This document shows, piece after piece, positions 10,846 through 24,189 of a DNA stretch of 64,000 bases (position 1 is the first letter of the stretch; each line of letters starts with the position of its first letter). This DNA comes from Diphasiastrum complanatum (taxonomy: Eukaryota; Streptophyta; Lycopodiopsida; Lycopodiales; Lycopodiaceae). The stretch is taken from the NCBI GenBank assembly GCA_029204225.1, contig CM055095.1, positions 25,834,503 to 25,898,502 on the forward strand. Direction: 5' to 3'. The position numbers and the translations under genes are program-made. Below the pieces are notes generated by a model. The model saw nothing but the letters and a program-made list of their open reading frames with translations, did no database searches and was not told the origin of the DNA.

Positions 10846-12062
10846 AAGTTGAAAATAATGACCTACACTTTTTCCCTTACCATGCCACTTGTCGCTTTCC
10901 CACCAATTTGAAAGCCAAATCAGCGTCGCCTTTCGAAAATGCACTCAGTCGTCAACTCCTAATTACGTGCCCAATGGAATGGTGAAATCACTTTTGATGC
11001 ACTCCGGACACTTTCTCCACTGCAGTCACTCTGTTTTGTTGTACCGTACTTGCAGGTACAGTCCGGGTGCCCTTCGTTTGGAGGTTATAGCCTTTTGTTT
11101 GGGTCAAAATTGGCAAAGGACCCAAAAATAGGGATTTTCTTTGTTTTTGAACTGTTTCTTCACCTTCAAGAAACTTAACTCTTCACTTGTGAAGGGACCC
11201 AACTCAATTTCAGTATGAAAATTTCTAATGAAGTTGAAGGCCAAAGTACACTTCAATTCTTCAGGGCCCACTTCAGTTAAATCCAACGATAGGTTTCAAT
11301 TCTGTGGTCCAGATGCAATTAATCATGTCCGTCGATAATTGTGGAGATGATCTTGTGGACTTCCTTGCATCAGTGCGTTGAACTACACTTCTAAAGTCAC
11401 TGGACACTTCAAAACACTAAGCTGCTGCCTCGTTCGTCGCGCGTGAGCTCCACGCTCCTCTCTGTCTATAGCTGCGCCTCCCCAAACTGGTTTTTGCTTG
11501 ATCAATTTCGTTTTTTGATCGATTTGAGCACAATCTGAGGCCTGGAGCAGGGTCGCCCTACTGATACCAAGTCTGTAGAGTGTTCAATCATGGAATCCAT
11601 GGAGAAACGGTGATTTTAGCTCAACTTGACAAAGTGGCTTTTTTCACCTTTTATCGCAAATCTGCTAGGTTAACTGTCTGGAGACAAAAATCTGACATAA
11701 ACCTCAGAATCTCTCCATGGCTGGTTGACAATGTAATTAGCTTCCTTTTTGTCCTTATGACATCCAAAACGGTGCAAACAGCGAAGAAATCACCAGTTAT
11801 GTATAAAAAATCGTAACCCCACACCCTGTTTCAATTTTCAACTAGCTTCAAAATTGTCAAATTTTCACCAAATTTTTCCCTGTCTGATGCTATGCACAGG
11901 CTAGTAATCCTCTGATGAGTTTGGCAAGCCTCTATAAACTAGAAATTGTGCACTAGTGCTTTTCTTTCCGTCTTCAACCCGCCGTAAACCCCGAACTCTC
12001 AGAAGACAGTTCTCCCAAAGCTCTCTTCAACGGCAATGCTATACTGTGTACACTCCCTGTAC
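10846..12062 (-). other. Non-coding leader-like remnant of copy F2
   Basis: This lies between the surviving pol and the primer site of F2, where gag, protease and integrase should be. It shows no copia protein homology I can see. It includes moderately GC-rich stretches (11400-11480) and a partial primer-like string (ctgatacca) near 11560. It probably combines the 5' untranslated leader with sequence brought in by the deletion. Short open frames here have no recognisable motifs. Confidence 0.4.
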
Positions 12063-12118
12063 GGCTCTGATACCAACTTAGAATTTTCTTTGCACATGAA
12101 CACAGATCATGCTACACA
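12063..12118 (-). mobile_element. Primer-binding site and LTR stub of copy F2
   Basis: On the reverse strand the LTR end (GCATGATCTGTG, then AATTCTAAGT) is followed at once by TGGTATCAGAGCC, which matches the 3' end of plant initiator tRNA-Met and is the usual copia primer site (12063-12075). Only about 43 bp of LTR remain (12076-12118) before the right arm of the inverted repeat begins. This junction fixes the 3' boundary of family F LTRs. Confidence 0.85.
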
Positions 12119-12654
12119 ATAATAAGAGAGAATAAGATTTTTCCATCAGAAATATGTGAGTTGAAGTGAGCTTCGGTATCAGCAAATTAGTGGACTTCTG
12201 CAACCTCCTGATACTCTGAGCCATGGTCTACACTTTCTTCCTGTCCCCCTAACACGAGGTCAAGTAGCAGTAGGATGAATGGATGTAATAGTAGTAGGGG
12301 TAGTAGATTGCAAACAAGCATTCTGTTTCGTCCTCACCATTTTCGGTCGATATCGCAAACACATGACGACGGAGTTTTCCAACTCAAAAGACATAGCATT
12401 TGTCGCGCGACTGCGATATTCATTCAAGTTTCTAATATCACAGGGGCACGTCGAGTGGGATAACTAGTGCATAGCTAGAGGGTATGCCGCTCTGCTACAT
12501 TATCAAGTGAGGTTTCCAATATCGTAGGGACGCGAGCATGGTGAAAAGCCCTAGAAAGAATCATAGGTGGTTGCGCGTCTGCGATGCAAAGTTATAGCGA
12601 GATAGATTAATTGAAAATTTCTTAGTCTCAATAATGAAAAGTTTTTTAATCCTG

Positions 12655-13160
12655 GTCTTTGCTTATATAGTGGTGGATTTTTTCAGCATTAAATGCGAAA
12701 TCAACATGTGGCATCTTCTGATTCGTGTGTCCAAATCATGATTAGTCCTCATGTGTGGCATTCTGAACCACACAGGTGTTGCAATGCGATTGGGACAACA
12801 ATCCCCATAAATTCTCCGCACGTGGGCGTACACGCTCCTTGGATGTGATTGGCCCACGTGTTTCAAATTGGATGGATGTATCCCATATCGATGCATGGCA
12901 TTCAGTGATTAGTCGAAGTGTCAAACCATGATTGGTCCCCACGTGTGGCTCCATGTGTCACATTCTGAACCATAGACGTGTTGTAATTTCATTGGGTCGA
13001 TAACCATAGACGTGTTGCACATGCACGTACATGCTCCCGAGATCTGATTGGTCCACCTGTCGCGAGTTGTACGAATTTTCCAAACACATGTCGTGTATCC
13101 AACGGTCACCTACGAACGACTGCGATCAACTCGCTCATTGTATATAAGGGCTTATTATTG
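12655..13160. promoter_or_regulatory. Bidirectional promoter-like G-box block, right arm
   Basis: The mirror image of 5640-6160. TATATAAG at 13141-13148 points right, toward gene Y at 13532. TATATA at 12664-12669 points left, in the better-conserved form CTATATAAGC on the reverse strand. The same imperfect tandem units with CACGTG-like elements lie between. Survival of both TATA boxes in two diverged arms is the main argument that the block had a function. Confidence 0.5.
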
Positions 13161-13531
13161 GCATAAAACTTATTTCTAACCCCGATATCACGATCCCAAT
13201 ATCACTACCACGCGATGTTGTTGCTCTGGCTGTGTTTTTTTGGAAATCCATCGCATGCCTGCAATATCGGTTCTCGATCCACTGTCCGATATCTCTACCA
13301 CATGACCATATCGTTCATTCTTGGTATTTGTAGCCATCCCTCGTGTGCCTGCGATATCCGCTTTGTATACAACGGTGTCAGTAGGCCCTCAAAAATATAT
13401 GATTCTTGTAGTTAGTCCAATATCACAACCGCACAATCCCACCTTTCTTTCTAGGCATTTGAATCCATCCATCACGTGACTCCAATATCCATTCCTCATA
13501 CCACTTTACCGATCCCTCAGTCATATCTAGT

Positions 13532-14182
13532 ATGGCATTTGACAAATTGTATCAGTTTCTCTTTGATGTTGGTGTTTTGGATAGGACTGAGTATTTTTCT
13601 TCTCTTTTTCATCTGAAATTTGATGTCGAGAGATTTGTGCTAGAGCACAAGTCTCACTTTTTTGGAATTATTTGACAAGTTACGGAATAGCATCCAAGAT
13701 TTTTGTCTTGTTATTGATTCATTCATTTTCATGAATTGATTGTTGCCCAGCATGAAGCCAAGCACAAGCATGATAGAAAATTTACCAGGCTTGACGAGAG
13801 CCTAAAGGTTGTACAATATTGTGAAAAATCCCATAGAAGATCTTGTCAGTTTATAGTTGAGGGCATAGCTTTTGTTTTTTTAAATCTGCCTTTATACCTG
13901 ATGAAGGCCAATCATCCAGATCAACTGGTGTTGGTTCGTCAACCAAAACTTCTTCTCAGAGAGGTCATGTCGATGTAGACAAAAATTTAGAAGATGAATT
14001 ATTGGGTGATGAAGAGGAGGCAAAGCTGGTGATATCACGGTCAATAGTGATATCTTCTACATCAGGTGTAGAAGAAAATGATAAAAGCAAGACCCAACTT
14101 GACATTCATGTATACTATATGAATAGCCAGCCATAATTTTCATTGAATGATATTGTGAATGCTTAGACATGAGAGAGGACGA
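13532..14182 (+). pseudogene. Gene Y, right-arm copy, 5' part, cut by copia A
   Basis: Starts at ATG 13532 (MAFDKLYQFLFDVGVLDRTE), about 390 bases after the TATA box at 13141. It shares the T-run frameshift of the left copy. The following part is readable in pieces (HEAKHKHDRKFTRL at about 13750-13800, an insertion of a few residues after HRRS, then NHPDQLVLVRQPKLL) and ends at MREDD, where copia A is inserted. The 3' part resumes at 31735. The family is unknown. Confidence 0.4.
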
Positions 14183-15004
14183 TGTGAAAAATGCAAAAAT
14201 AAGCTTGGTAGAGGCCAAAAATCTTGTATATAGGATAGACACACATGTGTGAAGCCTGTTCCCACGTGTGAAACTAGTGTACTTTTCATGTACCATAATC
14301 ATATATGTTGTACATATGATTTAATTCAAGTTCTTGTGGCTAAAATGGCCAAAAACTAGTTTTCTAGAGATATGACACATGGCACCAATCTAATGATTGC
14401 ATGAGCCAAATATTCTGAGTAGGTGTCACATCCCATGTGTAGAGGACAGCTCACACATGTGGAAATAGCTGAAGTAGGCGAGTTTTTGCTTCTAGAAGAT
14501 TTTCATGAAGATCTCCATATAGTAGGAAAATAGACCAAAAATGTCCAAAATGGAAAGTTTTGATCCAAGTGTCAAATTGCATGATGGTGACAAGGCATTC
14601 TCACACGTGTGAGATCTGATGCATGACCAGTACCTCAAGCTCCAAAAGTGTATATATAGAGGCTTATTTGGCCATAATCAATGTGAGACACCAATCTTGG
14701 TTTTGGAAGCAATTTTGAGTGATTCTCTCCATTTGTCTACATTTGTTTTGATTGTTTTGAGGTTCTATCAATGTGTACTTGATTTTCAGGTTAGAGTCCA
14801 TACTTAGACAGTGTTTCACATGTCTGAAACCAGAAAGTACACCTACCTTCAATTAATGATTGTTCTTGTTAGGATTTTGTGTCTAGAATTGATCTAGATT
14901 GATCTTGATCTCAAGTAGATTGATAGATCAAGTAATCTGATAACCAATCCCTGTTGAGGATCAAATTAGGACCCACTCTTGGTCCTTTTTGTACTTTTTG
15001 CACA
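14183..15004 (+). repeat. 5' LTR of copia A
   Basis: 822 bp, TG...CA ends. A TATA box is at 14651-14658 (TATATATA). Palindromic CACGTG motifs lie upstream of it, including TCACACGTGTGA at 14601-14612. The primer site follows directly. Confidence 0.9.
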
Positions 15005-15019
15005 TGGTATCAGAGCCTA
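15005..15019 (+). other. Primer-binding site of copia A
   Basis: TGGTATCAGAGCCTA begins at the first base after the 5' LTR and is complementary to the 3' end of plant initiator tRNA-Met, the standard copia primer. Confidence 0.85.
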
Positions 15020-15607
15020 GTACAAGAGTTTTTGTTGAAATTGATAGGGTTAATCCAAATCAAAGCCAAAATTAGCAGTTTTTTTGGGAACTAGTCAAAA
15101 TTTGTGTAGCGAGTTAGATTTGATAGCTATCCTCAAAATTTTTGGTCCAGATCTTGTTGTGGACTGTAGGAACTCTTTTCACACGTGTGAGGCCATACAG
15201 CTCCAGTTTTGACTAAGAAATTTCAAAAATTTGTAGAATTTGACTCACATACCCAATTTGAGTGATTTTTGGTGCAAAATCAAGTATTTTCTATAATGAA
15301 TCTAATCCTTTGATTAGTTCTTGGATTATATCAGCCAAAAAAACTAAAATTGAAGCTTAAATTAGGTGCACTAATTGATCGTCTCTGATTTTTTGAGTGT
15401 ATGTTGAGGTTGAAGAGAGAAATTGCTAAAAATCATAGATTAAGGAGTGATTTTGCAAGTTTGAGACTAGAATCTAAATTTCCATCATTCTAGATTGGTT
15501 TATGAGTGATAGGATTGAGTCTATAAGCTTTCTAAATGCTAGAAGACTTTAGGTTCAGATCTCTTAGAGAAACCATAAGAGTTTCTAGTGTGTTTTCACA
15601 TTCAAAA
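15020..15607 (+). other. Untranslated leader of copia A
   Basis: About 590 bp between primer site and gag start, AT-rich and non-coding. It contains another copy of the palindromic motif (TTCACACGTGTGA at 15178-15190). Confidence 0.6.
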
Positions 15608-18600
15608 ATGGCATCAATGGGTGGTTTTTTGCTTGAAGCTAGTGAAAGACTTACATCCACTAATTATGCTATTTGGATAGTTTGAATGGAGTCTTTGCTT
15701 ATACTTCATGATCTTTATGACATAGTACTTGAGGTGGAAGTAGAACCTCAAGGAGGAGTTGAGTTGGTTAAGTACAAAAAGAGATGTAGAGTTGCATTAC
15801 ATTGCATAAAAATGAATGTAAGTAATGAACTTTTAAAGAAATCTCATCTTGTACCACATCCAAAGAGGCATGGGATTCATTAAAAGCCATTTATGGATCC
15901 AAGAACACTTCAAGGATACTCATGATTAGGAATCAAATCCTTCAAGGCATGAAAGGAAGTAGTGAAAGTGCCCAAAATTATGTCTTTAGGATCAAATCTT
16001 TGAATAAGGAGTTGTCTTCTATGGATGATAAAATCAAAGATGATGAATTAATTCAAATCATTTTGAATGGATTAGGAGATGATTATTCCAATCTTGTTCA
16101 AACCTTTGCTATTCAAGATTCACTTCCTAGTATTGAAAAACTTCAAAGTGTGCTTGTTAGTGAGGAGAGTAGAATGCTTCATATCAAAAGTAGGATGAGT
16201 TCCTTATCTTTGAATGATGGTGATGAAAAAGATAACTTTTCTTTCAAAGGCAAGAAGAAAAAGTTTCCATCCAAGAAGACTCAAGACATGGAGATGGAGA
16301 ACAAAGATGGAGCATCAAGTTCCAAAGGCAAGAGCAAGAATGACAAGAAGAAGCTAAAATGTTTCTTTTGTAGAAAAAAGGGACATTTTGCATAGTTCTA
16401 AGAGATTTATCCTCACTACAAGTGATCAAGAATGTGAGATTGTAGGTGTTGGATCCATTCTTTTATGTCTAGGATCATCTAAAAAAGTAGATCTAGACAA
16501 TGTTCTTTATGTACCTTCAATTACAAAGAGCTTGTTGAGTGTAGGACAACCTATGGATACTGGATTAGATGTACATTTCAAGCATGGAGCATGTTCTATC
16601 TTGAAAGATGAAAAATGTATTGCTAGTGGTTTCAAGCAAGGGAGGTTATTCAAATTGGATGCTAATGTGATGGTTGGAAGTGTGAACATGGCAAGGGAGG
16701 AGCTCACTCAAGTGGAATTATGGCACAAAAGGTTCGGCCTAACTACGAAGATATGGAGACCATGGTGACAAAGGAGCTAGCAAGAGGACTTCTCAAAACC
16801 ATATCCAAGTGTGGCAAGCTTTGTGAAGCTTGTGGACTCTCCAAATCTCACAAGCTTCCTTTCAAGATATCTTTGATAAGAACTAACTCTCCTCTTGACC
16901 TTATACACTCGGATGTTCATTCATTTTCACATGAATCAAATGGTGGAGCTCTTATGTATGTCACTTTTATTGATGATAAATCAAGATACTCTTGGGTTTA
17001 TCTCTTGTCTAAGAAAAGTGAAGTTTTTGAGTCCTTTGTAAAGTTCAAAACTCTTGTGGAAGAGAAACTTAATACTAGCTTGAAAGTATTAAGAAGTGAT
17101 AATGGAGGGGAGTACATCTCCAATAGGATGAAAGAGTTTTGCGAAACTAATGGCATAAAGAGAGAGTTTACTTGTATATATTCTCCACAACAAAATGGAG
17201 TAGCTGAGAGAAAGAATAGGACACTATGTGAGTGTGCTAAAGCTATGAGATTAGATGCATCTCTTCCTATTTCATTTTGGGGAGAAGCTATTTTATGTGC
17301 AAACTTTCTTTGTAATAGAATGACTAATAGTGCCATTAAAGGACCTACACCTTATGAAGTATTGTTTGGCAAAAAGCCAAATCTTAGTGATTTGAAAGTT
17401 TTTGGATGTAGTTGTTATGTACATATTCCTTTAGAAACAAGGAAAAAGGAAGATGCCACTTCTTTCAAAGGCATCTTTGTTGGTTATAGTGAAAGTAAGA
17501 AAGCTTATAGGATATATGATCCTACTACAAAAAAAGTTGTTGCTAGTAGAGATGTACTTTTTGATGAATCTCTCCAAGCCAAAGGAAAGGTGACTTCCAA
17601 CAACACTCAACTTGTCAAGGACCATGCTATGGCCGAGGAGGAGCTTCATGAAGATAAAGACCAAGTGGAACCTACTCCAAGTCCCAGGGTGCCAAGAAGA
17701 TCAACAAGGACAAGGATTGAGCCATCAAGGCTCACTTATAGTGACAAAGGGGAGCAAAGGGAAGATTCTCAAATACTCAACTCTTATACTTTCTTGACTA
17801 CTATGCTTGAAGAACCAACTAGTTTTGAGGAAGCAAATAAGTCTCAATATTGGAGGAAAGCTATGCAAGTAGAGTTTGATGCATTAATGGAAAATCAAAC
17901 TTGGAAACTTGTTGATTTACCTTATGGAAAGAAGCCTCTTACTTGTAAATGGATATATAAATTGAAATATAATCAAGATGGTTCCATTCATAAGTATAAA
18001 GCTAGACTTGTAGCAAAAGGTTTTTTGCAAGTCAAAGGCATAGATTATGATGAAACCTTTGCACCTGTTGCAAAGTTTGTGACTATTAGATTAATCATAT
18101 GTCTTGCAAATTCTTTCAAATGGGAGCTCTTCCAACTTGAGGTGACAAATGCTTTCTTGAATGGATTCTTGGAAGAGGAAATCTACATGTGAGGGCTTCA
18201 TCAAAGATGGAGAAGAAGACAAGGTGTGTCTCCTGAAGAAGAGTCTTTATGGACTCAAGCAAGCACCAAGAGCATGGTACTCTAGGTCGCATTCCTATCT
18301 TATTTCCATTGGATTTGTTGTAAGTTCTTATGAACCATCATTGTACTACAAATGTAATGATGGAAAGATCATTATCTTAGTTTTATATGTTGATGACATT
18401 ATACTCATAGGAAATGATCTAGATGGCATCAAGAATGTAAAAGTTTCCTTGTCTAGTGAATTTAAGATGGTAGATCTAGGACTTCTTAAAGTTATACTTG
18501 GAATAGAAGTCACTAGAAGTAATGATTTTACCTTCATATGTCAATCTAAGTATGCTAGATCAATCTTAGCAAGATTCGGTATGATTGATTGTAAAGGAGT

Positions 18601-18941
18601 TGAAACTCCTATGGAACTAAGTGTAAAAGTTTCTAAGGAAAGTGATGAAGCATCCTTTGAGGACATCACCACCTATAGAATGCTTATTGGTTCCTTGATA
18701 TACTTAACCATCACTAGACCAGATCTTAGTTTTTGTGTTGGCAAGTTGAGTCAATACATGCAAAGTCCATTAATATGTCATTGGAAAGGATCAAAAAGGG
18801 TGTTAAGGTACATCTCGACTACAAAAGACTTTGGCATAGTTTATGAAAGGACTAATATTTGTTTGAGAGCATATTCGGACTCAAGTTTTGCAGGTGACAA
18901 AATGGATAGAAGATCCATAAGTGCATTTGCTACATTCTTAT
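15608..18941 (+). pseudogene. Copia A gag-pol, broken, 5' portion
   Basis: The frame opens at ATG 15608 (MASMGGFLLEASERLTSTNY) and hits TGA at about 15686, where relatives have an Arg codon. Gag continues in shifted frames. The zinc knuckle (CFFCRKKGHFA) stops early at a TAG, and the protease region is deleted. The longest frame (16720-18192) carries the integrase with D, D and E in HSDVH, LRSDNGGEY and NGVAERKNR, then RT. The first RT Asp is changed to Glu (LEVTNAFLNG). A frameshift at about 18190 leads to 18161-18941, with an intact YVDD and the start of RNase H. At 18941 the frame is cut by element B; RNase H resumes at 30489. The lesions make it non-coding as a whole. Confidence 0.9.
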
Positions 18942-19262
18942 TGTTGAATTCACATGTGTGGATTGTCCACAACATGTACTTGTGATCTCCTAAGGTGTAT
19001 AGATGCACCAAGATCAAGACTAGATTGAGATTCAAGATCAATCTTAGATCCTATGGCAAAAACTTTACACTTGTCTACACTCTAATTGGCACGTGTTTAG
19101 CCCCTTACTCTATTTTGGCTCAATAGTGGCATTACAAGTGGAAATGCATAATTTGCCATCTATGCCAAATTTATTCCTATCAACATCCTACAGCTAGATG
19201 CTTGATGTAAAAAACATAAGCCCCCTATATCTAACATAGATAATCTTTTTCAATTATTCACA
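18942..19262 (-). repeat. 3' LTR of copia B (internally deleted)
   Basis: 321 bp, against 649 bp for its partner. Compared with 29840-30488 it lacks about 400 bp in the middle, with the break between similar CAAAAAC and CAAAAGC strings. It keeps about 76 bp (near 19162-19237) that the partner lacks. Outer ends and target duplication are intact. Confidence 0.85.
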
Positions 19263-19280
19263 CTCCTCCTAAAAAATTAT

Positions 19281-22200
19281 CTATGAAGATTTGAGCATTG
19301 ATCTTGATATAACTCCAAAATTAGATCTATGCTTGATGAAGGCACTTTTGCTCAAAGGCTTGGTGAGTAGATCGGCAATACAAGAGGACGAGTTGACATG
19401 CTCCAAATAGATTTCTCCTCCAATAAGCTTTTCTCTCACAAAATGGTGTGCCACTTCTATGTGCTTGCTTCTTGCATGAAATATGGGATTATTGGCAAGA
19501 GCTTGGGCCGAGATGTTATCACACTTGATCGTTGGTAGATCATCCTCCTTGATGCACTTTAGCTCCATTAATAACCTCTTGATCCAAAGCACTTCTTTGG
19601 TAGTTGTAGTGAGTGATTTGTACTCGGCCTCACATGAAGAGAGAGATATAGTATCTTGATTTTTGGAAAGCCAAGATATTGGATTGCCTCCAAGAAAGAT
19701 AGTGTATGCACTAATAGACTTTCGATCCATCTTGTCACTTGCAAAGTCCGAATCCAAGTAGCCAATAGTGGATAGATCTTCACTTTTATAGAGTAGACCA
19801 TAATCACAAGATGAAGATACATATCCTAGAATCCTCTTGGCCATCTTCCAATGATGAATCTTAGGATCTTGCATAAATTGACTCAATTTGTGCACACAAA
19901 GACTTAGATCAGGCCTAGTAATGGTAAGCCAAATCAAGGAGCCTACAAGACTCCTAAAAAGTGTGATGTCCTCAAAAGATCTTTCATCACCTTTATTAGG
20001 ATCTTTTACAATTTGCTCCATTGGAGTATCTATGCTCTTAGAATTTTCCATATGGAATTTTTTCAACATAGAGTGAGCATATCTAGATTGGCATATAAAG
20101 ACATGATTTTCATAAAAATCAATTTCTAGGCCTAGGATGTAATGCGTCTCTCCTAGATCTTGCATTTTAAACTCACATCCAAGTGCTAGCTTGGTTTCAT
20201 CAACTAGCTTGATACAACTTCCACAAAGAATAATGTCACCAACAAAAATTAGAAGAATGACAATATTGCTTTCAACAAACTTTAGATACATGGAAGGATC
20301 ATAGTCACTAAGAGTAAATCCTAGTGAGATAAGAAAAGAATTAAGTCTTGAATACCATGATCTTGGTGCTTGCTTGAGTCCATAAAGACTTTTGAAGAGC
20401 AAGCACACTTTGGACTCATCCTTGAGGTTGTTCCATATCAAGATAACCATTTAGAAAAGCATTGGATACATCTAATTGGAACACCTTCCACTTGAAAAAA
20501 CAAGCAAGAGAAATAAGAATTCTTATTGTCACCATCTTTGCAATGGGGCAAAGGTCTCCTCATAATCAAGACCATGGATTTGAGCAAATCCTTTGGCACA
20601 TAGTCTTGCTTTATGCTTGTTGATGGTGACATCATGATTGAACTTGATCCGAAATACCCACTTGCAACCAATCACATGCTTGTTGGATGGAGGATCCACA
20701 AGCTCCCCAGTATTGTTGGTGATCAATGCATCATACTCTTGCTTCATGGCATCATACCACTCCTTGGTATTGAGTGCCTCTTGTACATTCTTTGGCTCTT
20801 CATGAGAGACATAAAAAACATAATTAGTGGAATCAAGATCCACTTGTTTGCCTTTGTCAACATATGAGAGCCTCTTAGGCTCGGATCTATCTCTCATGGA
20901 TCTTCTTGGTGAACAAATCCGAGGAGAGACTTCTTCAAATCTCGACCCCATCACATCATGATTGTCTTCAAAATCAATAATTGATGATGCATCCATAGAT
21001 TTCTTGATCTCGGCCTCTTCAAATGATGAGTGTTGATCTTCATGAAAGACATCTCTGCTTTCAATAACTTGAGAAGTAGAGAGTATAAAGACTCTATAGG
21101 CCTTCTTGGTGGATGAGTATCCAACCATGATCCCTTTGCATGCACTAGGATCTTCCTTCTTCCTTGTTTCCAAGGGAATATGGACAAAGCATAAGCATCC
21201 AAAAACTCTAAGGTGATCAACCTTAGGCTTCTTCAAAAATAAGATTTCATATGGTGACTTTCCTCCAAGAGCTATATGTGGGAGCCTATTGCAAAGATAA
21301 TTTGCACAATTAATGGCTTCTCCCCAAAAATCTTTGGGAAAAGATGCCTCAATTCTCATAGATTTTGCACATTCACATAGAGATCTATTCTTTCTCTCGG
21401 CCACTCCATTTTGAGATGGAGAGTAGGCACAAGAGAACTCTCTTTTAATGCCTTCAAGCTCACAAAAATCTTGAAATTTATTGGAGATATATGCACCACC
21501 TCCATCACTTCTAAGAGCTTTAATCTTGAATGAGAATTGCTTCTCTACTTAAGCTTTGAAAATAAGGAAATGATCAAACACCATAGATTTAGAAGCAAGA
21601 AGATATATCCAAGTGAATCTTGTGTAATCATCAATGAAAGTAACAAAACAAGTGGCTCCTCCCTTGCTTGTAGTTGATGAGAAATGCACATCCGAGTGGA
21701 TTAACTCCAAAGGATGCTTGCTTTTGATAGAAGATCTTGTAAATGGCTTTCTGTGAGATTTAGCAATAGCACAAGCCTCACAAGGCTTGATCTTCTTGGA
21801 GAGTGACTTTGGCAAGCCAATAGCTTTGGCTTCTTTGATCATAGAGAGCATGGATTTGTAGTTGGGATGTCCCAACCTCCTATGCCATAATTCCTCCATA
21901 GAGAGCTTGTTCACAAGAGCAACATTACAAGCATTCACATACTCATTTGGATCTAGTTTATAGATGCCACCAAATCTAGATCCTAATGCAAGTATCTCAT
22001 CATTCTTCTTGATAGTGCAAGTATCAACATTGAATTTTACATCAAGGCCATTATCAAGCAATTGGCCAACACTAATAAGATTCTTGGTAAGCTTAGGTAC
22101 ATAAAGAACTTTAGAGAGAGAAAGAACTTTAGAGGATGCAAGCTTCAAGGGAATGTTCCCTATGCCTTCAATAGGACATTCAAAATCATTTCCAGTGTAT

Positions 22201-23239
22201 ATTGATTTCTTGACTCCATCATAAGGTGCAATAGAAGAGAAAGAGTCCTTGGAGCTACACATATGTGAAGAGGCTCCACTATCAATATATCATAGGCCGT
22301 CCTTATTGAAAGGAGTAGATGAGAAACTAGAGACCATAAGAGATCCCTCTCCATCACTTGCAATAGTGTCTTCCTTCTCATTGGTAATGTTGGCTTGCTT
22401 GAGTTGATTCTTCTTCTTGAAGCAATTGGTGGCATAATGACCTTTTTGCCACAATAAAAGCAATTGATCTTCTTCTTCTTGAGCTTGGATGATGAATCAA
22501 TAGAGGAATCATCTTCCTCCTCATCTTTGTCTTTGGATTTGACTTTGTCCTTGCTTGAGGATTGTTGATGTTGGTTCTTGCTCCTCCCTTTGTGCTTATC
22601 CTTGGAAAAGAGAGCTTTGCCATCATTATGAGTGAGAGAAAGCTTGTTCATCCTCAAGAGCTTGTACTCTTGTCTTGATTCTTCCGAAATTAGCACAATT
22701 TGGAGAGCCTCCAAACTTGGTAGCTCCTCCTTAATGGCATAGGATTGGACAAGGTTATCAAATTCACTTCTCAAGCCATTGAGAATGACTTGAACTAGCT
22801 CATTTTGATTGATGGAATCACCAATACAAGCAAGTTCTCTATGAATATCTTTTACTCTCAAAACATAACTAGATGCACTCTCATCACTCTTTTGGCTACT
22901 TTGAAAGATTTGATTCCTAAGAGTGAGAAGCCTAGAGGTATTCTTAGCCTCATAGATAGTCTTGAGACAATCATAAGCTTCTTTGGCTGTTGTACAAGTA
23001 CCTATCTCCCTCAATATCTCATTAGAGACATTCATCTTAATGTAGTGGAGAGCCATCCTAGCTCTCTTTTTGTATTTTTGAACTTCTTGAAGAACTTGTG
23101 GTTCTTCTTCAAGGCCAAGAACTATGTCCATCACATCTTGAAAGATCAAGATGGACTCCATCCTCATTTTCCAAATTGAATAATTTGAAGTGGTCAATCT
23201 TTCACTTGGTTCCAACAAGGATGAACCCATTGAAGACAT
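19281..23239 (-). pseudogene. Copia B gag-pol, broken
   Basis: Gag begins at ATG 23237-23239 (MSSMGSSLLEPSERLTTSNY) and includes a Lys/Ser/Asp-rich tail. The zinc knuckle (CFYCGKK) is broken by a frameshift near 22440. Protease lies in the frameshifted zone. The next frame (22262-21549) carries the integrase zinc region and first catalytic Asp (HSDVHF), and ends at a TAA near 21550. The remainder of integrase reads into the 291-codon frame at 21404-20529. Another frameshift (ETFAPLQRW, near 20535) interrupts RT. The last frame (20450-19281, 389 codons) has LYGLKQAPRSWYSRL, a mutated active site (FVGD for YVDD) and a full RNase H ending HRSNFGVISRSMLKSS. It is non-functional. Confidence 0.92.
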
Positions 23240-23536
23240 TTGAAGTGAAGAAAACTCAAATGATGAACAATAAATGTTTCTACACACTCTCAATAGGATC
23301 CAATAATAGAGTACTATCTCCTCCTATGAAAGATCTTGCAGCTATTTGTGAATTGATTCTCACTAGCTACACAAATCTCTCTAAAACAAGATCTATTTCA
23401 CATCAAATGATGGAGTATAGGCAAAGTTAGGATCAAACACTCTTAGCACGTGTGAAGTACTCTAAGCCAAATTTGACTCAAATACAATGATATTGCATGA
23501 AACGAAATGGCTAAAATCTCAAAACAGTGCCTAGAT
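23240..23536 (-). other. Leader of copia B, portion left of element C
   Basis: Untranslated leader of B between gag and the C insertion. The leader continues at 29403-29826 on the far side of C. The base string TAGAT at 23532-23536 is the left copy of C's target duplication. Confidence 0.7.
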
Positions 23537-24189
23537 TGTGAAAAACTCAGATCCAAAAGATGCTAAAGTTTCATAAAGATCTTGGCCATGGAAGTTATGC
23601 ACATCTAGATTGAAAAAATGATAGAAATTGTGATGTTAAGCATACTAAACATCAACTAAACATCAAGATCTGATCATAAGCTTCCACAAACAGAAACTTG
23701 CTGTCCCTGTCCGTACTTCAGAGCCTACAACCTGCATTTCACACGTGTGAAGCCATAGCAACAAAGAAATCACAATTCTAGTGGCTAGAATGCAAGATAT
23801 GAACAAAAAAGTGAGAGAGAAGAAGATGGATCTTCAAAGAGCATAACATTCATTCAATAGAATGAAAATGAGATGTGTACATACTCGTGGAGATGGCTAT
23901 TTATAGCAGCCATAGTGCCTCTTGGCCACTTGTCTTATGATAGGCTAAAATTGGGGTCCAATAGGATTCACCCATCTACCTAGAAATTTGGTCAAATAGG
24001 AATGCACCAAATTATGAGCCAATAGAAGAGCTCCACACTCGACCTCCTCTAATTAATGTGACCTCAAAAGTAGTGTACACATACTTTGGGCCTCTACATA
24101 CATGTATGAACCTATCTCTAACTTTTATTTGGCCATAGGCCTACAAAATCTCAAGTTAGGAAAATACTACTAGTTGACAATTTTTCACA
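23537..24189 (-). repeat. 3' LTR of copia C
   Basis: 653 bp with TG...CA ends, matching the right LTR base for base as far as I can see. It contains TTCACACGTGTGAA (23748-23761) and a TATA box, CTATTTATAG on the plus strand at 23897-23906 (CTATAAATAG when read along the element). Confidence 0.95.

Larger units (their letters stand above)
12119..14182 (-). repeat. Right arm of the large inverted repeat, inner segment
   Basis: Reverse complement of about 4640-6530, with scattered substitutions and indels. It contains the mirrored modules, G-box block and gene Y. It stops at the insertion point of copia A (14182/14183) and resumes at 31735. Confidence 0.85.

Noticed and set aside
14664-14852. 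Frames conserved between 14619-14852 and 31271-31627
   Set aside because: These are the paired LTRs of copia A, so similarity is expected without coding.
15005-15019. tRNA-like strings TGGTATCAGAGC at several places
   Set aside because: They are retrotransposon primer-binding sites complementary to a tRNA end, not tRNA genes; no cloverleaf surrounds them.
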